Assembly (NCBI GenBank): GCA_963920765.1
Contig: OY987242.1
Span: 29,660,002 to 29,724,001 of the forward strand
Reading direction: 5' to 3'
Length of the DNA stretch: 64,000 nucleotides
Origin: Ulota crispa
Lineage: Eukaryota; Streptophyta; Bryopsida; Orthotrichales; Orthotrichaceae
The position numbers were made by a program, and so were the translations under genes. The stretch's first letter is position 1; every line of letters begins with the position of its first letter. The notes under the pieces were generated by a model, which had not been told where the DNA came from, did not search any database, and worked only from the letters and a program-made list of their open reading frames with translations. Of the stretch, positions 1 to 9,909 are shown in pieces.

Positions 1-51
1 GGTGTCAGGAGGAATTTGGGTGTTAAAGGTTTGTGGGTTGTGAATGTGCAG

Positions 52-1980
52 TGATGTGAAGGACTTGTGCAAAGCGAAGTTCTTGAGTGAAGTGGGGAAG
101 AAGACGCCAGTGCTGGGACGGTGGTCCACGGTGACTGGAGAGTCTGGATACCCTGATACGGCGCGCGACCCTCGTGGATTCTCTCTTAAGTTTTACACGG
201 AGGAGGGTAATTGGGATATGGTGGGGAATAACACGCCGGTGTTTTTTGTGAGGGATGCTATTAAGTTCCCTGATCTTATTCATTCGCAGAAGCGTAATCC
301 TGCTACTCATATGAAAGATCCCAATGCTTTCTGGGATTTTCTCAGCCTTGTACCCGAGTCCCTCCACCAGGTAATTAACACCCGGCTTTAACACTAATTC
401 TTCGAACTACAAATATTACAACCCCAAAATTATATTTTATCAAAGCTGAGGGTTTTTTAAAGCTGTATTTGAAAATGGCTGTACGAAAGTTTATGATGTT
501 TTAGGAAAATTGGTGCTTTCTGAGATTTGGTCAGACTGTGTGTGATTGGTGCAGGTGTTGATTACCTTTTCTCCACGAGGAGTTCCGGATGGATTTCGAC
601 ATATGAATGGTTATGGTTCGCACACTTTCAAGTGGGTTAACAGCGAAGGAAAGGCACACTGGGTGAAGTTCCATTTTCTTACTGACCAGGGTATTAAGAA
701 TCTCACGCACGAGCAAGCGGTAGAGATTGCAGGCATCAATCCAGATTACTCTACTGAGGATCTCTTGCAAAATATTGAGAAAGGAAATGGTCCGTCATGG
801 ACGTTTTTCGTGCAAGTCATGCCTCTTGAGGAGGCCGCTACTTACAAATTTGATCCTTTTGATTTGACGAAGGTTAGCTCACACTCCTTCCTCTTGAATT
901 TCTTTATCACTAAGTTTTGCTGCAAAGGAACTTTTATAATTACTTTGTATGAAACGCTACTTGTTTAGTAATGCCGTACTGATAATTATGATGCTTTATA
1001 AATCTGCAGGTGTGGTCTCACAAGGACTACCCTCTTCGTGAAGTTGGAAAGCTGAAGTTTGACAGGAATGTAACAAATTACTTCTCAGAAGTGGAGCAAG
1101 CGTCCTTCTCTCCTGCGCACTTTGTGCCTGGAATTGAAGCTTCTCCGGACCGTGTCCTCCAAGCGCGTCTCTTTGCTTATGATGATGCTAGTCGGTATCG
1201 TCTTGGAGCAAATTATTTGCAGGTACATATCTCCACAGTTTTCATTTAAATGCAATTGTTTATCACACTCATGTCGCTTCCAAGCTTAATATTTAGACTT
1301 TGGGTCCGAAATTTAATTTTTAAAAAAAAATTAAGACAGGAATATTAATATAACGGTTGTTTTTGTGCAGATTCCTATCAACAGGTGTCCATTCGCGAAG
1401 GTGCAAACGTATTCTCGTGATGGATTGATGAACGTTAGTGACAATGGCGGTAGCAAGCCAAACTATTATCCCAATTCATTCGAGGATTTGCCTCGACCTG
1501 ACCCTGCTCAACCGGATGTGCACCCTTACAAGTAAACACATTTTCCCTCTTTTAAATCTCTTAAAATATCAATACTTGTCATTGTTTATCACACCAATAT
1601 GCAAATTCTGTTTACAGAATGTATATATAAAATGTAGAGAAATTTTGACTTTCTTTACATCTATTTTTATGAGTGTGTTGAATGGTTTTGTTTTGGGATA
1701 ATGCAGGCATGAGGGTGGAGTAGTGAGCCGGACTCCGCCGAGGAAGTGGACCGAGCAAGATGATTATGCTCAGCCGAGGGCTTTGTGGCAGCACATGTCA
1801 TCAGAGGAACAATCGCAGACAGCGAAGAACATTGCAGGACACATAATGGGAGCCAAGGAGATGATCATCAAGCGGCAGATTGGAGTGTTCCGGAAGTGTG
1901 ATGAATCTTTTGCTAGTAAGGTGGAGGAGATGTTGGCCGTGAAGAGGAAGGGCACTGATCCTTACACCATGGTAGCTTAA
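52..1980 (+). CDS. Catalase, clade-3-like, 5'-partial (last five exons)
   Basis: Haem catalase (2 H2O2 to water and oxygen). Exons 52–370, 555–872, 1010–1222, 1371–1531 and 1707–1980 join in phase through GT–AG introns to 427 codons ending in TAA at 1978–1980. Visible family landmarks are the [19 protein letters not shown] block with the distal-pocket Asn, [30 protein letters not shown], and the haem-ligand region [17 protein letters not shown] with the proximal Tyr. The family signature normally has Q, E or H after the DA pair; here it is Ser. About 70 N-terminal residues, including the catalytic His, lie before the window. The wording matches clade-3 small-subunit catalases of bacteria, fungi and animals more than the classical seed-plant enzyme. 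The C-terminus ends YTMVA, with no obvious PTS1 tripeptide. Product call is firm; clade assignment is from memory of family motifs. Confidence 0.95.
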
Positions 1981-2531
1981 ACAGAGTAAACTGCTCTCAA
2001 GTGTAGTAGAATTTTGTTTTTATTACACTTCATCCGACTGTATAGGAGTGACATCCTGTTTTTGTACATGCAAATCAAACTTGTTTATGTGAAATGAAAG
2101 ATTCCCGTTGGAAGTATTGCAACTACTTTTCATGACTGTTAGAGCACTTGTGTAGTGTTTGATTTTGCGAAGGCAAAAATGTTACTATCTCTTCAATTCT
2201 ACGCTGTTTTGGAACGCCTACTTTGGATTTCAATGGCAATATTGCACGTCAAGCTTGACAACAAAATTGATTTATATGTTGTAATACCTTTCGTTTAATA
2301 AGTCCGAATCTGGGAACGCTTGTATATAAAGAAGCGACATTGTCAATCTCTCATATGCTTCTGCATTGATGGGTAAACTGCTGCTGAAGTGGTGTGTGTA
2401 TAACATTGTTCTCTGCCCGGAGAGATTGCCACTAATCATACTACTGAGCACTGAATATATCATCTACCTTCTCCTTTTTCTTCTGTATTTATCTTGGCAA
2501 AATTAAATGCAGTCACGCACTCACGCCTTCA
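1981..2531. other. Catalase 3' flank, no gene
   Basis: AT-rich sequence following the catalase stop. It should contain the 3' UTR and polyadenylation site, but no single signal stands out. I see no other feature. Confidence 0.5.
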
Positions 2532-3179
2532 TTAGGGGTTTCAGATATCTCAAAAAAATCGGTGAAGGAATGGTAGTGAACAAGTTTTCGTTCATGCTGA
2601 ACGTGAAGTCACAAAAGTGAATGATCCATGAGGACCTCTAGGAGGTCCTCATGGCTTGTTCACGCGTGAACAATTTGAAGTCTCTCCTTCATGGCCTCTC
2701 CCGCTAGCTCAACTTTGTCGTTCCTGTGTCCACACTTGTTTGTGTTGACGCTCTTGCAACCGCGTCCGCGTCCGCACCTGTTTGTGTTGTTGCTCGCCTC
2801 TCGACTCTTGTTCCGCGCCTTTGGCTCTTGCTTTGCGCCTCCAGACAATTTGAATGCAAAGTTGATTGCCAGGTCAAGGTCATTCAAGGAATTGCAATGC
2901 ACTAGTAGCAACAATAGTTGAGCTGAAGAGATCTTGATTAGAAGTTGACAATTGTGGAGACGAAGGGTTCCAAGTTAGAAGCAATGATGGTGGAGTTGAA
3001 GGGATCCGTACAAGATTGATGATTGTGGGCAAAGTTGAAAGGGTGGTGAGTAGTTCACTACAATTCACATATTTGAATGGGTGATTGCGAGGACATGAAC
3101 GATGGCTTGACTAACTTGTTCACCAATTTCATTCCCGTGAATGAAATTGCTAGTGAACAGCATATATGAAACCCCCTAT
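2532..3179. mobile_element. ~650-bp inverted-repeat element with internal palindromes
   Basis: The ends are imperfect inverted repeats: TTAGGGGTTTCA with a following ATATCT on the left, and the complement of TAGGGGGTTTCATATATGCT on the right. GTGAAC motifs recur just inside both ends. Three near-perfect hairpins lie inside: 2626–2654 (13-bp stem, 3-nt loop), 2658–2671 (14-bp perfect palindrome) and 3118–3158 (11-bp stem flanked by GTTCAC/GTGAAC). There is no coding capacity. It is probably a non-autonomous DNA transposon; the superfamily is not assignable. Flanking TTCAT/TTCAC could be a decayed target duplication. Confidence 0.55.
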
Positions 3180-4476
3180 TCACTGAATTCTCAATCCTCA
3201 AAGAGTGCGAGCCTTGCACTCTTGATTTGTGAAGGTCCCATTCTTTGAAAATTGAGAGGTTTTAGTTTTCAGCATAGGAGAGAAATGAGAGTGTAGAAGT
3301 TACAATAGAAGTAATTTTTAGTGATGCTGTATCTCTTCTTCATCTTGCTTTTATTGCTTTCACCTATGGAAACCTCAATTGAGTGTGAATGTAACTATGC
3401 ATTATTACAAAGCCACTGTATTTTGGGTAAGTTAATTCTCTGTTCACCATTGTCCACAAAAGGGAAGTCACACCTTCATGAAGAAATGCTTCTATTAGCT
3501 CCTATTTCCACTCCACATTCTTCATAAAAGTCTTATTCTTAGAGAAGGTATGAATACTCCTAAAGAATGGGAAAATTTGATGGATATCCTTGAGGTTTGC
3601 AATATTTGTATAAATGTCTTTGATTTTTCAGAAATTGCACAAATACCCTTGACATAGTTATTTTGTTTCTTCAAAATCATTTCTTACAATTTTCAAGACA
3701 ATACTATAATAGGTGAGCATTTGCCACACCATTGTGACCTTATAGAGAGGCAACCATGGTGACCAATCCATTGCTTAGGGGTCAAACATACAATGCAACA
3801 CATCATAAGCCAACAAAGACCTAACAAGTATACAAGTTGTTCATAGAACTCTTCAATAAGTTAAAACTCTTCATAATTGTAAGCAGAAAGGTCTTAGGAT
3901 AAAAGTATGATCCTAAATTGGAACTAATGTTGGCCAAAAAGAAGTTGTTGGCATTCAAAGTTGACAACTCATTAACATCTTTGGGTATGGTGTCCTGCAC
4001 TATAGAACAATGTTACTAAATCTACGTTAGAGCCCAACAGGTTGATCAGCAGTATTTTTATAATACGCAAGTACTATTAAGATATTAGGTCATTCCATAG
4101 GCAATCATCCTTTATCAATCCCTGGAATACTCTGGAACAGTTTCGTTGAGTAAATGGTCTATAACATGGAGCCTAGTCGTGCTGTATAAAATATAAATAA
4201 TTCTCTACTAAAGCATAGTATAAGAAACTGATATCCTGGGAACCGGATTTAACTCAGTCAAGATAAATGCACAATAACTCTACTGGGATTTTACTGTTCT
4301 AGACTGGCTCCTTGAGTTTGACTAAACTGAACTTATGAATCAATGGATTCACTTTGGCCATCGTGCAAAAACCGGGATCACGTGTGTGGAACTTTTCAAA
4401 AAAGCAAAAAAAAATCGAGGTGGATTTGGAGCGACGTGCCCCTTTGCAGAAGCTCACCCTCAAATAATCAAAAGAA
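3180..4476. other. Intergenic, nothing recognised
   Basis: AT-rich DNA between the catalase and OXA1 genes, which converge here. The right end must hold the 3' UTR of the minus-strand OXA1 gene. Short ORFs such as 3321–3527 show no family resemblance. Confidence 0.4.
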
Positions 4477-7400
4477 TTAGGACCTCTTCGACTTTTTTCC
4501 TCTTTTGGGAGGGCTGGGCAGAGTCACTGCAGTAGCTAGAGATGCAGGTGTCGCCGGAGCTGCCAAGTGTGCCGTCTCCGGAATGCCAACAGCTCGCTTA
4601 ACGGCCGGTTGGCGTAAAACTGCAAACAAGCATAAAAATAGGCAAAGAATATACAAATTAATACTTTACGGTACTTAAGATATGTTCACACTTGGTCTTA
4701 GGAGGGGTATTAGCCATATGAATGCAGTCTAAACGTGTGTCCAAATGCATCTAATTTTCCTTTGCTACTTCTACTCTTAACACCAAGTGTGAACATACCC
4801 TTACACCTAAAAAGGGTCCAAATAAGTACTTGATCATGGGTTTTATTATTAAACAGCCTTAATTTCAGGCTTGGTTCACTGCACATACGTGTTTGTGAGG
4901 CTATGGTGGAAAAGCTCTAATTTTTCACCCACCAGAAAATGTAAGAATTTTAGAAATTTACCATTAGGAGATTGAATTTGGGAAATCTGAATTCACATTT
5001 GGAATCAAAAATCCTGATTTAGTCTAGAATCACGGTAGAGGATAAAAATGACCAACTCCAAAATAGGGGGCAGAATTTTACGTATTCGTAAATAAAGCTG
5101 AAATTTTCCACCTTGGCCCCACAAACATGTGTGTGCAGTACACCGAGCCTTCATTTCAGTTCAGTCTTGTTGGTCATTGAAGAACACAATTCTCGTCTCT
5201 TGAATATACTATGGATTTTCAAAATACTGAATTAAGAAGCATCGCAAATTAACTCTAGGCTTTCATGCTCTAAAAATATACGTTTTAGGAATAGTTATCT
5301 TCCATGAAAATTTTAGGTGAAGTAAAACGTTGTATCTTGCCCAGCAAACGAGTTTTTGATAACTTTCCAAGTAAGCTGAGCTGAGTAGCTCTTTTGTAGC
5401 TAGTGCTACTTCGATACATTGCAATAGTACTAAAGAGGCATCATGCAACAAAACATGCAGGTACCGGGTTGAGTCAGGGTTCAAATTCTTGCCTGAGGTC
5501 TGGATTAACGAGCACATATTTGTAGTGAGCCAGTAACAGAAGAGAGCCTGCACACCATCAAGAAAAAACTACGCATCAAAACCAAACAAATTAGTGAAAA
5601 CACACGTATAAGTTTTTTTACCGAAGGACATGAGTATGTAAAAAGCCTGAAATATGGAAAGGGACATCCAGTGAAATCACTTTGTCACAAATGCTAAAGC
5701 CAACAATTGATCAAACTTGACATCTCAAATTGATCGCCTCCATTACAAATACCTTGAAAGCTTCTAATCTACACTACGAGGCAATAACACTACGCTCTGA
5801 GTCCCACTGAGCAAGTCCCAAATTCCCAAGTCCAAGTTTGTTTAGAAATGCCTACATAGCAGCACTTCTGGAAGTTTTGGCGTCAAGAAGGTGGGACTTT
5901 TCTCAGGAGTTGTGTCAAACCAAAATGGGGACCCAACTCCAAGCCCAGGTCCCGTCAACTTTTTGCTTAATATATTCGAGGCTTCCCTAAGTATTTTGGT
6001 TTTGCATTTCATAACTCAACATAAGCTGGAGTCTCGGGTCAAGGTAACGACGAACATACCGTGAACCGATCCTTGAGTACTTCACCATATCAGGGAGTAC
6101 ACGTTAGTGACACCATACCTTAGGAAACGAGGCCGTTAAAGGAATAATAAGGAATGCGAATCCTCTAAAGAACATCTTCATCTTGGCCATCATTGGCTGA
6201 CCTTGCATGCCATCCATGGCTCCCAGCTGCAGCTCAAAACAAGATTATCAGCAGAAACACTAGGCCACACATAACAAGGATGTCAGCTATGGCGGAAGAC
6301 CAAAGTCGCCAAAAGACAGAAAAGCTCACCTCTATCGTTGCAAGAGTGAAAAGGCCGCTCATAACCGGCAATATGAAGTAGGGATCAGGTGTAGTCAGAT
6401 CAGTAAACCATAAGGCACCTCCTTCTTGGAATGAAGGGACTTTTTCTGCCATATTCCGTATCTGCAACCCAAAAACTCAAATCAGCAACCAAGATGCTTA
6501 CCACTGAACCAAAAAACGTTTCAAACTTGATAAGAAAAAAGCCTTCAAAAGAGCTTCCCAAGTCCATTGATGCCAATCTTCATACAACTACCCAAATCAA
6601 AATAACAAGAAAAATTGCTTACCGCAAAAAAAAAACTGATGAAAAGTGGCGCCTGTACAAAAGCTCCCATCAACGGCATAAAGGGATTCGTTTTGTGTCT
6701 GCACGGTGACACGCATGTCAATGTTTTACGAGTTTGCATTAGATCTCCCTTGCAACCACTGGTATATTGCTTATCTTCAAAATTGTCCTCTTTTTTTACC
6801 TTTCCACTAACTAACAGCATGTATTTGTGTTTGACCAGGGATGAAGGATAAGAAATTACTTTTGAAAAAGCTCCTTCATTCGTTTCTGATTTGCATCAGT
6901 TACCTTGGGATCGTAACCCTGCAAGTAGGGCAGAAAGCAGGTCTCTTCGATGAAAATTCTATTGAGTCTGTTAGAGTAATTGAACACAAAAAAGACACAT
7001 TGCTTCGCTTCAGCAAGCTAGCTATTCTCCAGCTGCCACGATGTGTACCTATAAGATTCTGTCATGAACAAGCACAGCTACGCAATACAAGAGTAAAAAG
7101 GACAAAGTAGACATACACTATCTTTGATAGATTGTGTAATTCGTTCTAGCTCTGGTCTCATCAGCTGCACAAGCAGGAAACAAAATTTAGGTAAGCATGA
7201 AATATATACATACACGCACAGCTAAAAAGTCTGCATTTGCTATAATGAATATGCAACACCTGACCGACAGCAGAAATGAATGCAAAACCAAGGATACGCT
7301 CTCACCGTCAGTCGCGCTGTAGCTTTCATTTGGAACACAAGGACAGGCAAAACCATCATCCTGATTGCCACTGTTGTAGCAGCTATTGACAACCACCTGC

Positions 7401-9192
7401 AGTCCCAAAATCAGAGAACTATTAGTTCACCCCAGCTTCACACAACACAAGTTCCATTCATCAAAGTAGTATGACCACTCCTTAACTGTAGCGTAAGAGT
7501 AGGGTTACACAGGCCATTGCAATCTCTAGAAGAACTGCAAAACTACTCCACTTTGAGGTAGGGGCAGCCAAAATTGCAAAAGACATAAAATCATCAACCA
7601 AAATCTTACATAATAGGTACATTCTTATAAAGAATATAGTAAGACCACCTAACATCTGATTAAGTGTTAATTTAGGTCATCTATCAATAAAACTAGGGGA
7701 AATTACAAATGGGGGCACAAAATTGAAAAATATTACAAATAGGGGCGCAATTTCAAAATAATCACAAATAGGGGCACAATTTCAAAATGATTTGTAAGTT
7801 TTTGTAAGTTTTTTTGATTTGGATATTGGTTAATTTAGATATATCATATCAACTGTTAGCTAACTTCCAAAAAACTCAAAGGCCTCTCCAAATCAAGCCT
7901 AAATAAAGAAATTTTAGCAAAGGGGATGGCAATTTTTAGAAGGACCTCTAAATTTTTTGAAAGCTAGCTAACATTTGATGTGATACATCTAAATCAACCA
8001 ATGTCCAAACCAAAAAAAATACAAAAACTTACAAATTATTTTGAAATTGCGCCCCTATTTGTAATTATTTTGAAACTGTGCCCCTATTTGTAATATTTTT
8101 CATTTTCATGCCCCTATTTGTAATTTCCCCATAAAACTATGAATGTTCGCAACATACGCGTACTTTATCCAAATGACGCATTCTTTAGCGCGTTAGAATC
8201 CTCTTTCATTTGCAAACATACACCGATTTGACCAGTCTAGTAATAGGAACTATGCTCAACGCTAAAGGCGGCAATTTAGGTTGAAAAACTCTAAAAGATA
8301 GCAAAGGAAGTGAAAACTCTCCCGATAATGCATGAGACTTGTAATCTTATCAGAAAATTATCACGATTACAAGCTTTCCAGAGAGAGGTAAAGGAATACC
8401 ACATTGGCAGTATTCAAGCGACGGCCATAAACCCTACACCCCTGCCCCACTCTCCAAAATACATTGACCTAATGGCAATAGCCACAAATCTGGATTACAA
8501 AAACAGGGGGAAGAGGATCAGAAAACGAGAATTTTGAACTTACCAGGGCAGGCCTCCCTGCGTGTGAATAAAGTCGATGAGATGCTGCAGCGCCGCGGTT
8601 GGGGCTGAGCAATCAACAACAGCGGCGGCCACTTCTCCCAACGAAGACGACGACGACGACGACGCTCCCGCTCCCGCACTCGCCACCTGATCGGAAACAG
8701 CATGGTCCACTCCCACGGGCACAACTCCTGTTTGCACCGTATCCCCTGTATCGCCTTCCACGAAATGCAATCCCGTGACAGCAGCTTCGGTACTCGCGTA
8801 ACGCACACCCCAGGGCCGCAAAACTCCCGATCCTGTTCCCCTGGACGGAAACCCTCGTCCGATCGCATAGCTCACCGATCCCATGGACGTAGTGGATTCG
8901 GTAATTCGGAACGATCGGCTCGACACGGAAGCAGCGTCATTGTCGTCCGTGTCCCGGTGGCAGCAATAATGCGAGTCCCTGTCCTGAGGAGGCAAGCAGG
9001 CACCGCTGCAGGCAGGCGGAGAGTCATGGCTCTGACGATGAGCGCCAGCAGACAGAGTCGTAAGTCTGTGGAAATAACGAGAGCGTGCGGAGGAAAAATG
9101 AGAATGGACGATGACACTGACCTGGTTCGGAGGAAGCGTGTGGTGGTGCTGCTGCTGCTGCTGCGGTGCAGACGCCGCACCAAGGCAGCCAT
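4477..9192 (-). CDS. OXA1: OXA1/YidC/Alb3-family mitochondrial inner-membrane insertase
   Basis: Inserts mitochondrially made and some imported proteins into the inner membrane. Ten exons, in transcript order: 9192–9122, 9005–8544, 7396–7306, 7164–7117, 6918–6860, 6698–6623, 6461–6330, 6226–6119, 5547–5493 and 4619–4477. All junctions keep frame, giving 414 codons plus TAA. The basic, Ser-rich N-terminus (MAALVRRLHRSSSSS) looks like a mitochondrial presequence. The insertase core runs from about residue 177 to 350: WWLSIAATTVAIR, LPVLVFQMKATARLT, LMRPELERI, NPFMPLMGAFVQAPLFIS, the DPYFILPVMSGLFTLATIE span, and FCYW near the C-end, followed by a Lys-rich tail (PPKRGKKSKRS) typical of mitochondrial forms that bind ribosomes. 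The start was chosen as the ATG at 9192 because intron 1 (9121–9006) links its frame to the core frame. Introns hold several MITEs. Confidence 0.93.
4679..4800. mobile_element. MITE family A, copy 1 (inside OXA1 intron 9)
   Basis: A ~120-bp element with terminal inverted repeats TATGTTCACACTTGGTCTTA (left) and the complement of TATGTTCACACTTGGTGTTA (right). The internal segment (ATCTAATTTTCCTTTG) is shared with copies at 21131–21252 and 22195–22330. Non-coding. Confidence 0.85.
4867..5151. mobile_element. 285-bp inverted-repeat MITE (inside OXA1 intron 9)
   Basis: Left end AGGCTTGGTTCACTGCACA and right end complementary to AAGGCTCGGTGTACTGCACA. The inverted repeats extend about 45 bp to GTGGAAAA. 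A degenerate partial relative lies at about 12920–13090 (shared TGCACATACGTGTTTGTG). Confidence 0.8.
7687..8139. mobile_element. Mutator-like MITE with 9-bp target duplication (inside OXA1 intron 2)
   Basis: Element 7696–8130 (435 bp) is made of two ~190-bp inverted arms starting GGGGAAATTACAAAT. It is flanked by a perfect 9-bp direct repeat, ATAAAACTA, at 7687–7695 and 8131–8139. Long terminal inverted repeats with a 9-bp target duplication are the hallmark of Mutator-like elements. Each arm holds three imperfect copies of a ~30-bp motif containing ACAAATAGGGGC. No coding capacity. The perfect target duplication suggests a fairly recent insertion. Confidence 0.9.
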
Positions 9193-9197
9193 GGCGC

Positions 9198-9212
9198 AAA
9201 CCCTAACCCTAA
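9198..9212 (-). promoter_or_regulatory. Telo-box in the OXA1 5' leader
   Basis: The minus strand reads TTAGGGTTAGGGTTT, ending 6 nt upstream of the OXA1 start codon. Short telomere-like boxes are common in 5' regions of plant genes for translation and organelle biogenesis. Function here is inferred from that precedent only. Confidence 0.5.
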
Positions 9213-9445
9213 TGTGCAAATTTCGCGAACTTACAAGCAAACTATTCCTCGCCCGGGGCTTGCAAAACCTGCGTGATCGCAGTTCGGGCTCGTCGGGCAT
9301 GGAAGAGGGCCAGCAGCCTCACTGGAGACAGCACATCTAGGATAAGTACGTGATTCTGGTAGATTCTCACCTCTTCCATTAGAAATCTAGGCATTTGCTT
9401 GCAATTGCCTTCTTAATTGCATCCCCAACCGTGCAAGACACTAGC

Positions 9446-9909
9446 TTAACCCTTGAACGACCATAAGGCATAGTATATATGCTGACGTATAATTTTCATT
9501 TGCTACCATAAAGAAATTTTAATTTAGGATCTCAAGTAGTTCACTAGAATCATATTGATCTATTTTTCAAATTTCTTTGTTGGTCTCAAATGTAGTAAAG
9601 GTGTGGATCCATTCCAAATACAAGAAAAACACCCCATATTGTATTGGTCGCAAAGGGTCTCTGAGTCGTTTAACCCCTAAAGGGCCCTTGGGCTTTAGAG
9701 ATACAGTACCAAATGCAGTCGCAATTAATATTCAGAAGTTTGAATCAACTGAAAATGAAGTGTTACAACCATACATATTTAAGAGTTTGTATGATGGTGG
9801 GTGCATAAATTTTTTTGAAAAGCCCTCAGAGCAACTCAAATATGTTTGTATATACAGCCATACATATGGCCACAAAGGGCTTTCGTGACGTTTAGGGGTT
9901 AAGGGTTAA
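9446..9909. mobile_element. TTAA-flanked element B1 (piggyBac-like), interrupted
   Basis: Left TTAA at 9446–9449 is followed by CCCTTGAACGACC. The right terminal repeat is split by element C1 and resumes after it as GGG plus TTAA at 9906–9909. With C1 removed the element resembles B2 (31368–31607), including the shared internal stretch CTCAAATGTAGTAAAGGTGT. Non-autonomous. Confidence 0.8.
9670..9902. mobile_element. TTAA-flanked element C1, nested in the terminal repeat of B1
   Basis: Begins CCCCTAAAGGGCCC at 9674 and ends GTTTAGGGG at 9898, flanked by TTAA at 9670–9673 and 9899–9902. The outer element's terminal repeat is TTTAAGGGTTAA in copy B2. Here that TTAA is duplicated on both sides of C1, so the target duplication can be read directly. 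C2 (50213–52606) is a relative. Confidence 0.85.

Larger units (their letters stand above)
4620..5492 (-). other. Probable GC–AG intron (OXA1 intron 9)
   Basis: On the minus strand the exon encoding FCYWLTTNMCSLIQTS ends CTCAG, followed by GCAAGA. This matches the strong AG|GCAAGT consensus of GC–AG introns. The acceptor is TTTGCAG at 4620–4621. Splicing there gives TSVLRQPAVKRAVGIPE in frame, which fits the OXA1 C-terminus. The nearest GT donor downstream (5461 side) would shift frame to an early stop. The intron contains two MITEs. Confidence 0.75.

Noticed and set aside
8540-9199. 219-codon minus-strand ORF as a single OXA1 first exon
   Set aside because: It has no ATG at its start; splicing out 9006–9121 links a true ATG at 9192 to the same downstream frame.
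9198-9212. Possible interstitial telomere
   Set aside because: Only two repeats, positioned just upstream of a start codon; a telo-box is the better reading.
8702-9340. 212-codon plus-strand ORF
   Set aside because: Antisense shadow of the GC-rich OXA1 first exons with no family resemblance.
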